Source: Pseudomonas sp. 10-1B (GTDB lineage Bacteria > Pseudomonadota > Gammaproteobacteria > Pseudomonadales > Pseudomonadaceae). Taken from it: a stretch of DNA of 64,000 bases. The stretch's first letter is position 1. Every line of letters begins with the position of its first letter. Both the position numbers and the translations under genes were made by a program. The stretch is from contig NZ_JYKS01000001.1 of assembly GCF_000935045.1 (NCBI RefSeq), forward strand, positions 248,001-312,000, written 5' to 3'. Below the pieces are notes generated by a model. The model was not told the DNA's origin and did no database searches. It saw only the letters and a program-made list of their open reading frames with translations. Positions 41,923 to 51,495 of this stretch are shown here, piece by piece.

Positions 41923-43293
41923 ATGACCAGAAACACCCTGGCGCTCGCCATTGCGGCCAGCTCGCTCGGACTCCTCACTCAGTCGGCCCAGGCAGCCGGT
42001 TTCATCGACGACAGCAAAGCCGGCCTGACCTTGCGCAACTTCTACATCGACACCGACTATCGCAACGGGACTGGCGTCAGCAAGCAGAATGAGTGGGGGC
42101 AGGGCTTCATGCTCAACTACGCCTCCGGCTTCACCGAAGGTACGGTGGGCTTTGGTGTCGACGCTCTGGGGCTGCTGGGGGTGCGTCTGGACGGCGGCGG
42201 CAAGGCCGGCAAACCAGGCATCGAGCGTCAGCCGGGGACCATTTTCCCGTTGGAGAGCGACGGCAGCGCGGTGGATGAGTTCAGCAGCCTGGGCCTGACG
42301 GCCAAGGCCAAGGTGTCGAAGACCGAGTTCCGCTACGGCACCCTGCAACCCAAACTGCCGGTGGTGGTCAGCAATGATGCCCGCCTGCTACCCATGACGT
42401 ACGAAGGCGGCCAGTTCACCTCTACCGATATCGACAACCTGACCCTGACCGGCGGCCAGCTCACCCATACCAAGGGGCGCAACTCCACCGACTGGCGCAG
42501 CATGTCCATTGCCGGCGCCAACGGCAGCAGCCCGCAATCCCGTGACAGCAACAAGTTCTACTTTGCCGGCGGCGACTACAAGGCCACCAAGAACCTGACC
42601 CTCTCGTACTACTACGGTGAGCTGGACAACTTCTACAAGCAGAACTATCTCGGCCTGGTGCACAACTGGGGCATTGGCCCAGGCACCCTGAAGTCAGATA
42701 TCCGCGTGTTCATCAGCGACTCCGACGGCAACAACGGCAGTGCCTCCGGCCGCGCCGACGGCTACGTAAGCAGCGGTTACTACGGCGGCAACACGGTCAA
42801 GGGCGAAGTGGACAACAACGTCTACAGCGGTATGTTCACCTACGCCTTGGGTGGCCATAGCATCGGCGCTGGTTACCAGGTCCTGACCGGTGACAGCGAC
42901 TTCCCCTACCTGAACCGAGGCGACGGAGAAGGCACCAGCACGTACCTGATCTCCGACGCCCAGCTGTTGAAGTTCAACCGCGCCGGCGAGCGTACCTGGA
43001 TAGGGCGTTACACATACGACTTCGCGGCTGTAGGTGTTGCGGGCCTCACTTTCAGCGTGCTCTACCTCAATGCCGACAACATCGATACCCGCCAGGGCGA
43101 TCAAGGCGAGTGGGAGCGTGATATCTCGCTGGGCTACGTGGTGCCGCAAGGCACCTTCAAGGGCCTGGGCCTGGCGTGGAAAAACGCCAGCATGCGCAGC
43201 AGCCTGCCGACAGCCAGCACCCCAGGTTCTGCCACCCAGCGCGATCAGGACGAGAACCGCCTGATCGTCAGCTACACCGTTCCATTGTTGTAA
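41923..43293 (+). CDS. OprD-family outer-membrane porin
   Basis: 456 residues from ATG 41923 (GGAG eight bases upstream). Signal peptide ends ...QSAQA before AGFIDDSKAGLTLRNFYID, the typical OprD start; the protein ends in a beta-strand 'RLIVSYTVPLL'. OprD porins take up specific amino acids, aromatics or carboxylates. Substrate not predictable. Stands alone. Confidence 0.9.
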   Translation: MTRNTLALAIAASSLGLLTQSAQAAGFIDDSKAGLTLRNFYIDTDYRNGTGVSKQNEWGQGFMLNYASGFTEGTVGFGVDALGLLGVRLDGGGKAGKPGIERQPGTIFPLESDGSAVDEFSSLGLTAKAKVSKTEFRYGTLQPKLPVVVSNDARLLPMTYEGGQFTSTDIDNLTLTGGQLTHTKGRNSTDWRSMSIAGANGSSPQSRDSNKFYFAGGDYKATKNLTLSYYYGELDNFYKQNYLGLVHNWGIGPGTLKSDIRVFISDSDGNNGSASGRADGYVSSGYYGGNTVKGEVDNNVYSGMFTYALGGHSIGAGYQVLTGDSDFPYLNRGDGEGTSTYLISDAQLLKFNRAGERTWIGRYTYDFAAVGVAGLTFSVLYLNADNIDTRQGDQGEWERDISLGYVVPQGTFKGLGLAWKNASMRSSLPTASTPGSATQRDQDENRLIVSYTVPLL

Positions 43294-43348
43294 CGCAGGG
43301 CGTGACGGAGGGCTGCGCAACGGGACCGATCCAGCCAGCCCTGCCGGG

Positions 43349-43556
43349 TAATGCCAGTCAGTTAAGCCTTAGTGGCAGCCATTGGGGCTGCTTTGCAGCC
43401 CATCGCCGCGGTTCGTCGCCACGACAAGCCAGCTCCCACAGGGACTGCGCAAAGCTTGAGGTCTGCACTGCTCCGGTGGGTGCCCGGCTTGTCGTGGCGA
43501 CGAACCGCGTCGATGGGCCGCAAAGCGGCCCCAATCGCTTAACTGACTGGCATTAG
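43349..43556. repeat. ~208-bp long palindromic element, copy 1
   Basis: Ends are inverted: TAATGCCAGTCAGTTAAGC at the left and GCTTAACTGACTGGCATTA at the right. Inside, GGGGCTGCTTTGCAGCCCAT and a GGTTCGTCGCCACGAC arm are mirrored on the right. Related copies at 55560-55733 (full) and 57268-57338 (half). Confidence 0.8.
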
Positions 43557-43627
43557 CCCTGCCGGGGGCATTTTCTGCGGTTTTTGAGGATGTGTCAGGG
43601 CTGGCATGTGTTCGTCGTGAACGGTGT

Positions 43628-43653
43628 AGCGCCTGTCAGATCGAGCGCCGCCC
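43628..43653 (+). repeat. Short degenerate copy of the 20971 repeat arm
   Basis: CGCCTGT-AGATCGAGCGCCGCCC matches 20963-20987 apart from a few bases, then diverges. Rest of 43557-43677 holds nothing recognised. Confidence 0.5.
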
Positions 43654-43677
43654 CTCAGAACTGAAGACCTGAGCGTT

Positions 43678-44403
43678 TTAGAAAGTCTTGCCCACGGAGG
43701 CCACTACCGTGGCTGAGCAAACATCCTTGAAGCCCATGTAGCTGCTGCATTCGGCCCTGGACAAATCGGTATCGATGTAGCTGACCGACCAATCCAGCGA
43801 TAGCATGCTGCGGCTGAAGCTCACAGCCCATTCGTGATAGGCGTTCCGGCTGGAGCCGTCGTTGGCGAACCAGCTCGGGTCCTTGTAGTCGTTGCGCCCG
43901 TAGCGTACTTCCAGGCCTACGTCGTACGGCAGGCGCGTTGCGTAGCCGACATAGCTGTAGAGCATCGATTGATCGCCGTTGAAGTTGTCCGAATAGTTAC
44001 CACCGAGCAATACGCCCCAGGCGCGTAGTTCGGCATGGTATTCGCCGTAGTTGAGGTCGCCTTGGCGCGGGTAGACGTACTTGATGTACGAGGTATCGAG
44101 GGTGACGTCGTCGCTGATCTGCCAGAAGTAGCCCGCGTAATAGTCCAGCTCTTGCCGGGTTCGGCTATCGAAGCCGAAATCGACGTTGGAACTCCACACC
44201 CCGGCGTACAGGCCACTGGCGTGGGCCAGGGTCAACGAGCCTTGCAGGGCCGGGTCGTTCTGGGTCTGGGAGATGCCGCGGGTGCGGTAATCGCTGAAGA
44301 TCCCGGCCTTGGCTTCGAGGCTGAAATCGTCGTTGAGGTCGATGGCGTGGACCAGTGGGGCACAGGCGAGCAGGGCGCCTGCAATGAGGTAGCGTGGGGT
44401 CAT
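43678..44403 (-). CDS. TIGR02001-type outer-membrane/periplasmic protein
   Basis: 241 residues from ATG 44403. Signal peptide to ...PLVHA, then 'DFSLEAKAGIFSDYRTRGISQTQNDPALQGS' and many alternating aromatic strands, ending in ...ASVGKTF with a C-terminal Phe typical of outer-membrane barrels. This 'DYRxRGISQ' opening marks the TIGR02001 family of unknown role. The upstream extension of the frame to 44544 lies in a REP element and is not used. Confidence 0.8.
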   Translation of the reverse strand: MTPRYLIAGALLACAPLVHAIDLNDDFSLEAKAGIFSDYRTRGISQTQNDPALQGSLTLAHASGLYAGVWSSNVDFGFDSRTRQELDYYAGYFWQISDDVTLDTSYIKYVYPRQGDLNYGEYHAELRAWGVLLGGNYSDNFNGDQSMLYSYVGYATRLPYDVGLEVRYGRNDYKDPSWFANDGSSRNAYHEWAVSFSRSMLSLDWSVSYIDTDLSRAECSSYMGFKDVCSATVVASVGKTF

Positions 44404-44495
44404 GTTATGTGTTCCGTTATTGTTCTTGTGAGTGTTGCCGCGGTGTGTCGGTGGCGACCCTGCGGGCACAGCGTGAGCTCGAAACCTGCACAGTA

Positions 44496-44585
44496 CCTGT
44501 GGGAGCGGGCGAGCCCGCGAAGCATCCAGCGCGGTGGCTGGCACCGGCCTTGCCGGTGTTCGCGGCTAAAGCCGCTCCCACAGAG
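44496..44585. repeat. REP/BIME palindrome
   Basis: CCTGTGGGAGCGGGCGAGCC at left and GCGGCTAAAGCCGCTCCCAC at right, enclosing ACCGGCCTTGCCGGT. The same unit in reverse orientation is at 61482-61565. Confidence 0.75.
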
Positions 44586-44636
44586 GCTGCATCGCGTTTT
44601 CGAAAGGGCGGCCTGCAGCCACGGGTAAACGCAGGC

Positions 44637-46358
44637 TCAGCGCGCGTAGATCTGCTTCCCGGCAAACCAGGTCTGCAGCACCTGGGTATCGCGCAGCGCC
44701 TCGGGCTCGACGGTGAGCACGTCGCGGTCAAGGACGATCATGTCGGCCTGTTTGCCGACCTTCAGCGAGCCGACCTGCTGCTCCAGGCGCATTGCCCGGG
44801 CGGAGTTGAGGGTATAGGCCTGGAACATCACCTGGCGGTCGATGGCTTCATCGGCATTGAGCACACCCTTGGGCCCCTTGCGGCTGACGGCTTGGTAGAT
44901 GGCTTTCCATGGCTCGGGGGTGGTGATCGGCCAGTCGCTGGCGCCCGAAATTGTCGCGCCATGCTTGAGCAGCGAATGCGCCGGGTAGGTGTGCATGAAG
45001 GCCATAGCGCTCACATACGGCTTGACCAGCTCCATGTTGGTTTCGTCGGCGCTGGCCCAGTACAGCTGCATCGAGGCGATCACGTCGAGTTTCTTGAAAC
45101 GGGCGTACTCCTTCGGGCTGACCATCTGCAGGTGGGTAATGGAATGGGGGATACCGCTGTGGCGATCACGCCGGGCTTGCTCGATGCCATTGAGCGTCTC
45201 GCGCACGGCACGGTCGCCGATGGCATGCACGTGCACCAGCCAGCCGCGGGCATCGGCGGCGCTGACCAGCTCGCCGAAGTGTTTCGGGTCCAGCAGCAAC
45301 TCGCCGTTCTGCCCGGAGTTGCTGTAGGGTTCGAGCATCGCCGCAGTCTGTGCTGGCGCCTCGGCTACGCCGTCGGCGAATACCTTGATGCCCGGCAGGG
45401 TGAGGTTGTGCACGTTGAGGAATTGTCGACGCACTTCGTCCAGTTCGTCCAGGTCGGCGGGACGGGCCTTGGAGTCGGCCATCAGCAGGGCGGCGACGTG
45501 GGCGGTCAGCTCTCCGCGTTCGGAGAGGTCCTTGTAGACGGGCAGCACGCCGAGTGAATCGTTTTTCACATCGGCCCCCGGCAGCTCGTTGGCCAGCGGG
45601 TCCATCCAACCGGTGATGCCCAACTGCTTGTAGTAGTCCAGGGCCATGCGCCCCGCGGCCATCAGGGTGTCGTGGGCCAGCGGTGGCAGCAGGTCGGTCA
45701 CCGGGTAGTAGCTGGCATCGGCAAGGAAACCGTTGGGGGTACCGTCTGGGTGCTGGCCGATGGTGTTGCGCGCCTCGGCGGGCAGCGCGGCGATGGTCTT
45801 GGCATCGATCCCGGCGCGTTCGAGCATGGCTTGGTTGGCCCAGCCGGTATGCATGTCGTTCGCGGCGAAGAGTATCGGTTGCTCGGCCCACTCGCCGTGG
45901 TTGAAGCGCTGCTGCAGGGCGGGGATGTCATCCCAGTAGGTGCCCGGCACGCCACCTACGGAAAGGAACTCGCCGCGCACGGCCTTGCCATCCTGGCGCC
46001 ATTGGCGCAGGCGCTGCTCCAGTTCGTCCAGCGGGATCTGCTCGCCAGCCAGATCGGCCAGCTTCAATTGCAGGCCGCCCTTGATGGCATGGGAATGGGA
46101 ATCGAGCATGCCGGGCATCAGCACTTTGCCGCCCAGGTCGATGACCTGCGTGCCATCGGCCTTCAGGCGCAGCACGGCCTGATCGGAGCCCACCGCGACG
46201 ATCTTCTCGCCTTCGACCGCCACGGCCTGCTGCAGCGGCTGGCCTGGCTCGGCGGTGTAGACCTTGGCGTTGTGCAGGATCAGGTCCACTGCCGCGAAGC
46301 TCGGCAGGGCGGTGCTGGCCAAGCCCGCACTGATCGCTATGTTCAGGAGGTGCTTCAT
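44637..46358 (-). CDS. Periplasmic amidohydrolase (YtcJ-like, amidohydrolase family 3)
   Basis: 573 residues from ATG 46358 with GAGGCATCC upstream; the frame is open to 46934 but that part runs through a REP element. Signal peptide 1-~23 ends ...PSFA. Metal-site motif GMLDSHSHA near residue 90, then 'HVHAIGDRA' and 'SDWPITTPEPWKAIYQAVSR', as in YtcJ/N-substituted formamide deformylase-type enzymes. Substrate unknown. Divergent from a LysR gene that may control it. Confidence 0.85.
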   Translation of the reverse strand: MKHLLNIAISAGLASTALPSFAAVDLILHNAKVYTAEPGQPLQQAVAVEGEKIVAVGSDQAVLRLKADGTQVIDLGGKVLMPGMLDSHSHAIKGGLQLKLADLAGEQIPLDELEQRLRQWRQDGKAVRGEFLSVGGVPGTYWDDIPALQQRFNHGEWAEQPILFAANDMHTGWANQAMLERAGIDAKTIAALPAEARNTIGQHPDGTPNGFLADASYYPVTDLLPPLAHDTLMAAGRMALDYYKQLGITGWMDPLANELPGADVKNDSLGVLPVYKDLSERGELTAHVAALLMADSKARPADLDELDEVRRQFLNVHNLTLPGIKVFADGVAEAPAQTAAMLEPYSNSGQNGELLLDPKHFGELVSAADARGWLVHVHAIGDRAVRETLNGIEQARRDRHSGIPHSITHLQMVSPKEYARFKKLDVIASMQLYWASADETNMELVKPYVSAMAFMHTYPAHSLLKHGATISGASDWPITTPEPWKAIYQAVSRKGPKGVLNADEAIDRQVMFQAYTLNSARAMRLEQQVGSLKVGKQADMIVLDRDVLTVEPEALRDTQVLQTWFAGKQIYAR

Positions 46359-46495
46359 TGGATGCCTCGTTCTTGTTGTGAGGAGCCGCAGCCTAGCCAA
46401 GGTGCGAAAGCGGTTAAATGCGTTCACAGGCACAACTTTTTTCGTCTTTGGGAAACAATCTCCTGAGGCATTGCGTGACATGCTTTGAGGCTGCT

Positions 46496-46593
46496 GCGCA
46501 GCCTTTCGCGGGCACGCCCGCTCCCACAGGTTTGGCGCTGAGCTTTGGAAATGCGCGGTCCCTGTGGGAGCGGGCGTGCCCGCGAAGGGCCGC
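46496..46593. repeat. REP/BIME palindrome in divergent promoter
   Basis: Left TTCGCGGGCACGCCCGCTCC and right GGAGCGGGCGTGCCCGCGAA are perfect complements with longer arms (46496-46530, 46561-46593). It sits between the amidohydrolase and LysR starts. Confidence 0.85.
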
Positions 46594-46670
46594 AGAGCGG
46601 CCCCAATTGCCGGCTTGATGAAAAGACGCGGATACTCCCCGTGCCTCGCTTGTGCCGAACAGGAAAAACC

Positions 46671-47600
46671 ATGGACAAAATGACCGCCCTGACTATCTTC
46701 GTCGCCGCCGCCGAGCACGGCAGTTTCAGCCGGGCGGCCGAGCAATTGGGCAAGACGCCTTCGGCCATCACCAAGGCCGTCGCCCACCTTGAGAGCGAGC
46801 TGGGCGTGCGCCTGTTCGAGCGCACCACCCGGCGCATGGCGCTTACCGAAGCCGGTAACCTGTACCTGGAGGGCGCCCGACAGGCGCTGATGCACCTGCA
46901 ACGGGTGACCGAGGAGGTGGAGCAGCTGCAGCACGAACTACGCGGCACCCTGCGCATCACCGCGCCGCCGTCGTTTGGCCCGGCGTTTCTCAACCAGGTT
47001 TGTTGCCGCTTCATGCGCGAGCACCCGCAGGTGCGCCTGGAGGTCAACCTCAACGATGCCAATGAAGACCTGATCGACGGCGGCTATGACCTGTCGCTGC
47101 GCGACGGCCCCACCGACCAGCCGGAGTTGATCGCCCAGCCGCTGATCGAGAACCGCGTGATTCTCTGCGCCAGCCCCGCCTACCTGGCCAATCACGGCGC
47201 TTCGATCACCCTGGAGAACTACGCGCAACATGACTGGCTGTTGTTGCGCCATCCGCTGCTCAACCGCAGTTTCTGGTGGATCGAGCACGAGGGCCAGACG
47301 CTACGTGTGCGCCAACCCACGCCGCGGCTGCTGAGCGACAATTTCGACTTCCTGCTGGCCTGCCTGCTCGATGGTCAGGGCCTGCAGTTCGTGCCTACCT
47401 GGTGCGCCGCGCCTTACCTGGCCAGCGGGCAACTGGTGGAAGTGATGCCCGACTACTGGCGCGCGTTGAGTGCCTTCGGGCCTTGGGTGCACGTGCTGTA
47501 CCTGCCGCATCGGCGCAATACGCGCAAGGTGCAGACATTCATCGCCTTGCTCCACGAGCACCTGCGGGGGCAGGGGCTGCAGGTAGCCGCGCGCAACTGA
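46671..47600 (+). CDS. LysR-family regulator
   Basis: 309 residues, ATG 46671 behind AGGAAAAACC. HTH 'FSRAAEQLGKTPSAITKAVAHLESELG', then substrate domain with 'YDLSLRDGPTDQPELIAQPL' typical of the CrgA-like LysR subgroup. Probably regulates the divergent amidohydrolase. Confidence 0.87.
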   Translation: MDKMTALTIFVAAAEHGSFSRAAEQLGKTPSAITKAVAHLESELGVRLFERTTRRMALTEAGNLYLEGARQALMHLQRVTEEVEQLQHELRGTLRITAPPSFGPAFLNQVCCRFMREHPQVRLEVNLNDANEDLIDGGYDLSLRDGPTDQPELIAQPLIENRVILCASPAYLANHGASITLENYAQHDWLLLRHPLLNRSFWWIEHEGQTLRVRQPTPRLLSDNFDFLLACLLDGQGLQFVPTWCAAPYLASGQLVEVMPDYWRALSAFGPWVHVLYLPHRRNTRKVQTFIALLHEHLRGQGLQVAARN

Positions 47601-47702
47601 ATTGTTCCGCTTGGGCACAAAAGTTGTGCGGGCAGTGGCGATGATCGACCGTGGGTAGGTCGCTAGGCTAGGAGCGGTTGCTTTAACACAGCGGCCGTTT
47701 CG

Positions 47703-47747
47703 CGCCTCGTTGGCGAGGCGCAGCGGCTGTGCTCTTTCCAGCACAGC
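47703..47747. terminator. Two adjacent hairpins
   Basis: CGCCTCG-TTGG-CGAGGCG (47703-47720) and GCTGTGCT-CTTTCC-AGCACAGC (47726-47747), both perfect. They lie between the LysR stop and the next start and could be a terminator or a leader structure; no U-run follows. Confidence 0.45.
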
Positions 47748-47786
47748 AACGATGCCCAGAGCCTGCTGCACCAGGAGTTCCCCGCA

Positions 47787-48857
47787 GTGAAGATCCACAC
47801 CCTAGTCACCGATATCCGTAACCCCCTCGAGCGTGGTCGCCAGATCGGCGAGCGTTTCGCCGAGCAGATCCGTACTACCACCGCGCTGTACCTGGACTTC
47901 TTCCCGCGGGTGGGCGTGTCCCTGCGCGAGGCCCAGCGCATCGGCGAGAACAGCCTGGCCGCCCTGGAAGCCTGGAGCCCTGGCCTGGCCGCCGAAGTGA
48001 TCGGCAAAGCCAGCGGCGCCGACCTGCCGCTGTGGCAACTGGCAAGCCTGAACGCTCGCACCGAGGTGCTGGCGGCACGCACCCGTCACAGCGAATGCTC
48101 CACCACCGTGCATGCTCCGCGTGGCCCACGCGCACCACAGACCCTGCAGACCTGGGACTGGCACGACAGCCTCTGCCCCCATGGCCTGATGCTGGCGCTG
48201 CATACCGCGGGTGGCATGAACGTCAAGCTGTTCTGCGAGTTCGGCATGCTGGCCAAGCTGGGCGTGAACAGCGCAGGCCTGGGCCTGCACTTCAACATCT
48301 TGCACCACGCCAGCGACAACGACAGCGGCGGCGTCCCGGTGCACGCCATTGCCCGCCGCCTGTTGGAAGAGGCCAGCAGTGTCGAGGAGGCCATCGAGCT
48401 TGCCCGTTCGGCGCGGGTCAGCGCCTCCACTGTACTGACGGTGTTCTCCCGCCAGGACAGCAGCCCGCGCGCGGCCAGCATCGAGCTGAGCCCCGAGCGC
48501 ACGGCGCTGGTGCTACCCCGTGAGGACGGCTGGCTGCTGCATACCAACCACTTCCTCGACCCGCAACTGAGCCAGGGCGAGCAGGTCGCCGACCGTGCCG
48601 ATACCCAGTGCCGCCTGGGCCACCTGGAGCAGGTGATCGGTCAGATGGGCAGCGCCGACCTGCGCGCCCGTGCCGAAGCCATGTGCGGCGCCGAGGGCGA
48701 CAGCGCGCCGATCTGTTTCCACCCGGACATGGCCATGCCCGACACCGAACGTTGGGAAACCCTGCTTAGCGTCGGCATCGACACCGAGCGCTGTGCCCTG
48801 GAATACCTGGCAGGCACGCCGATGCAACTGGCCAAGGCCGGCTTCGAAACTTTCTGA
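47787..48857 (+). CDS. C45-type autoprocessed hydrolase (acyl-CoA:6-APA acyltransferase-like)
   Basis: 356 residues from GTG 47787 (AGGAG ten bases upstream). Ntn-hydrolase C45 features: 'LASLNARTEVLAARTRHSECSTTVH' with the candidate nucleophile Cys in SECSTT that becomes the new N-terminus, 'TWDWHDSL', 'GLGLHFNILHHASDN' and 'LHTNHFLDPQL'. Such enzymes cleave amide bonds of acylated amino acids or peptides. Followed by a transporter after 59 bases, so it may process what the transporter imports. Confidence 0.78.
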   Translation: MKIHTLVTDIRNPLERGRQIGERFAEQIRTTTALYLDFFPRVGVSLREAQRIGENSLAALEAWSPGLAAEVIGKASGADLPLWQLASLNARTEVLAARTRHSECSTTVHAPRGPRAPQTLQTWDWHDSLCPHGLMLALHTAGGMNVKLFCEFGMLAKLGVNSAGLGLHFNILHHASDNDSGGVPVHAIARRLLEEASSVEEAIELARSARVSASTVLTVFSRQDSSPRAASIELSPERTALVLPREDGWLLHTNHFLDPQLSQGEQVADRADTQCRLGHLEQVIGQMGSADLRARAEAMCGAEGDSAPICFHPDMAMPDTERWETLLSVGIDTERCALEYLAGTPMQLAKAGFETF

Positions 48858-48916
48858 GCCAAACCCGGTTACCGACCGTCGAGTCGGAAGGCCCCCACTG
48901 AGCGAGAACAACAACA

Positions 48917-50269
48917 ATGCATGCGCAACATTGCCCCCCTGCGGCATCCCGGTCCGCGTTCCGCACCTTCTGCGTCTCTGGCCTGGGTACAGCGCTGGAG
49001 TTCTATGACTTCATCATCTATGGCACCGCCGCCGCGCTGGTGTTTCCCCAGGTGTTCTTCCCCCAGATGGACCACCTGACCGCCACCTTGGTGGCCTTCA
49101 GCGCCTTTGGCGCGGGCTTTTTCGCCCGCCCCTTGGGCGGCCTGGTGTTCGGCCATTTCGGTGACCGCATCGGCCGGCAGAAGGTGCTGGTCGCGACCTT
49201 GCTGCTGATGGGCCTGAGCACGTTCCTCATCGGCTGTCTGCCAAGCCATGCCAGCATTGGTGTGGCAGCGCCGATCCTGCTGGTGCTGCTGCGCCTGGTC
49301 CAAGGCTTCGCCGCGGGGGGCGAGTGGGGCGGTGCCGCGCTGTTCGGCATCGAGTCCGCGCCGCCTGGCCGACGAGGGCTGTGGGGCAGCTTCACGAGCA
49401 TGGGCATCGGCGTCGGCGGCATTCTTGGCGCGGCGGTGTTCGCCATCGTCAGTGCGGCCTTCAACGACAACCTGGTGGACTTCGCCTGGCGCATTCCGTT
49501 CTGGCTCGGTGGCACCTTGGTGCTGATCGGCCTGTACGCTCGCCTGAAGGCGCCGGCACCGGTTGCCGTACCTGTGGCCAAGCCGGTACGCGCGCCGCTG
49601 GCCGAAGCCCTGCGCCAGCGTCCGCGTCAGTTGCTGCTGTGCACCGGCATCGCCTTTGGCTACTGCACCATTGCCTACATCGGCAGCACGTTCTTCCTGA
49701 CTTATGCCACCCAGGTGGGTTATGGCAGCACGCAGGCGTTGATGTTCGACCTGACATTGTCCATTGCCATCGTGGTTTCCGCGCCGCTGTTCGGTTACCT
49801 GTCGGACCGCCTGGGCCGGCGTACGGTGATGGTGTTCGGTGCCGTGGTCATGGCGCTTGGGCTGTTCGCTTTCTTCCACCTCGTCGGTATGAAGAGCTTC
49901 GGCATCGCGCTGTTCGCCTACAGCCTGACTGGCCTGCTGATGGGCGCGACCCAAGGGCCGATACCGGCGTTCCTGGGCGAGCAGTTCCCGCGGAGCATGC
50001 GCTATTCGGGCATCTCGGCCAGCTACCAGCTTGGTGCGGCGCTTGGTGGTGGCACGGCGTCGAGTATCGCCACGGCTATCCTTATCCTTACCGACCACAA
50101 CCCGTTGGGTGTAGCGCTGTATGGGGCAATGGCACTGGCGTTGGTGGCGGTGTGTTCGCTGATGCTGCGAGAGACCTCGCGGTTGAGCATGGCAGAGATT
50201 GACGAGTCGCCTTCAGTAGCTGGAGGGCCTGCCATTCCGTGTTCAGCCAGGACCATGCCGAATAGGTGA
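48917..50269 (+). CDS. MHS-family (ShiA/KgtP-like) MFS transporter
   Basis: 450 residues, twelve helices. Metabolite:H+ symporter marks: 'GTALEFYDFIIYGTAAALVFPQVFFP', 'RPLGGLVFGHFGDRIGRQKVL', 'RLVQGFAAGGEWGGAALFGIE' and 'YLSDRLGRRTVM'. Imports carboxylates, shikimate or betaines in known cases. Likely co-transcribed with the C45 hydrolase gene. Convergent with mccB. Confidence 0.85.
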   Translation: MHAQHCPPAASRSAFRTFCVSGLGTALEFYDFIIYGTAAALVFPQVFFPQMDHLTATLVAFSAFGAGFFARPLGGLVFGHFGDRIGRQKVLVATLLLMGLSTFLIGCLPSHASIGVAAPILLVLLRLVQGFAAGGEWGGAALFGIESAPPGRRGLWGSFTSMGIGVGGILGAAVFAIVSAAFNDNLVDFAWRIPFWLGGTLVLIGLYARLKAPAPVAVPVAKPVRAPLAEALRQRPRQLLLCTGIAFGYCTIAYIGSTFFLTYATQVGYGSTQALMFDLTLSIAIVVSAPLFGYLSDRLGRRTVMVFGAVVMALGLFAFFHLVGMKSFGIALFAYSLTGLLMGATQGPIPAFLGEQFPRSMRYSGISASYQLGAALGGGTASSIATAILILTDHNPLGVALYGAMALALVAVCSLMLRETSRLSMAEIDESPSVAGGPAIPCSARTMPNR

Positions 50270-50316
50270 TCGACTCGCGCGGAATCATCAGAGGCTTCGA
50301 GCTATCGACCCACTGG

Positions 50317-51495
50317 CTAAATCCGCGCCAGCGCCTGGGCCAGGTCGGCGCGCAGGTCTTCGACATCTTCCACCCCCACTGACAAACGCACCAGCGCATC
50401 ACCAATACCGAGTTGCGCGCGGGTTTCTGCCGGGATGCTGGCGTGGGTCATGATCGCCGGGTGTTCGATCAGGCTTTCCACCCCACCCAGGCTCTCGGCC
50501 AAGGCGAAGATCTGCACGCCTTCAAGGAAGCGTCTGGTGCCGGCCAGGTCGCTGTCCAGATCAATGGAAATCATCCCGCCGAACCCGTGCATCTGCCGCC
50601 GTGCCAGTTCGTGCTGCGGGTGCGACGGCAGGCCCGGATAATGGACGCGCGCCACCTGCGGCTGACGTTCAAGCCATTGCGCCAGCTCCAGCGCGTTGCT
50701 GCAGTGGCGCTCCATGCGCAGTGCCAACGTCTTCACGCCGCGCAGGGTAAGGAAGGCGTCGAACGGCCCGGCAATAGCCCCCACCGCGTTCTGCAGGAAG
50801 CCCAGGCGCTCGCCCAGTTCTGCGTTCTGCCCGACCACCGCGATGCCGCCGATCACGTCAGAGTGGCCGTTCAGGTACTTGGTGGTCGAGTGCAGCACGA
50901 TATCGAAGCCCAGCTCCAGCGGCCGTTGTACCCAGGGGCTGGCGAAGGTGTTGTCGGCCACACAGATGATGCCTCGCTCGCGACAGGTGCGCGCGACGGC
51001 GGCGAGGTCAGTGAGGCGCAGCAAAGGATTGCTCGGTGTCTCCACCCAGACCATCCGCGTGTCGTCCTGCAGCGCCGCCTCGAATGCCGCCAGGTCAGAC
51101 AGGTCGACGAAGCTGAAGCGGTGCCCGGCGCTGCGTCGACGCACCCGTTCGAACAGTCGGAAAGTACCCCCGTACAGGTCATTGCCGGATACGATGTGCG
51201 CGCCAGCGTCGAGCAGTTCGAGCACGTTCGAGATCGCCGCCAAGCCGGAGGCGAAGGCGAACGCCTGGGTGCCGCCCTCGAGGTCCGCCACGCAACGCTC
51301 CAGCGCCCAGCGCGTGGGGTTGTGCGAGCGCCCGTAGTCGAGGCCCTTGTGCACCCCGGGGCTCTGCTGCGCATAGGTGGAGTTGGCATAGATCGGCGGC
51401 ATCAGGGCCCCGGTGGAAGGGTCGGGCGCCTGTCCTGCATGGATTACCCGGGTGGCGAAGGCGCGTGCTGCGCTGGTTTCATCGTGCTGGCTCAT
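50317..51495 (-). CDS. mccB: Cystathionine gamma-lyase/synthase (PLP enzyme), MccB-like
   Basis: 392 residues. Cys/Met metabolism PLP family: 'YANSTYAQQSPG', 'YGRSHNPTRWALE', 'SGLAAI', 'DNTFASPWVQRPLELG', and PLP lysine in DIVLHSTTKYLNGHSD. Start overlaps the stop of the cystathionine beta-synthase gene (ATGA). The pair carries out reverse transsulfuration (homocysteine to cysteine), which allows methionine to be the sulfur source. Confidence 0.87.
   Translation of the reverse strand: MSQHDETSAARAFATRVIHAGQAPDPSTGALMPPIYANSTYAQQSPGVHKGLDYGRSHNPTRWALERCVADLEGGTQAFAFASGLAAISNVLELLDAGAHIVSGNDLYGGTFRLFERVRRRSAGHRFSFVDLSDLAAFEAALQDDTRMVWVETPSNPLLRLTDLAAVARTCRERGIICVADNTFASPWVQRPLELGFDIVLHSTTKYLNGHSDVIGGIAVVGQNAELGERLGFLQNAVGAIAGPFDAFLTLRGVKTLALRMERHCSNALELAQWLERQPQVARVHYPGLPSHPQHELARRQMHGFGGMISIDLDSDLAGTRRFLEGVQIFALAESLGGVESLIEHPAIMTHASIPAETRAQLGIGDALVRLSVGVEDVEDLRADLAQALARI

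Noticed and set aside
46359..46934. N-terminal extension of the amidohydrolase
   Set aside because: It runs through a REP palindrome and the divergent LysR gene; ATG 46358 with signal peptide and ribosome site is the real start.
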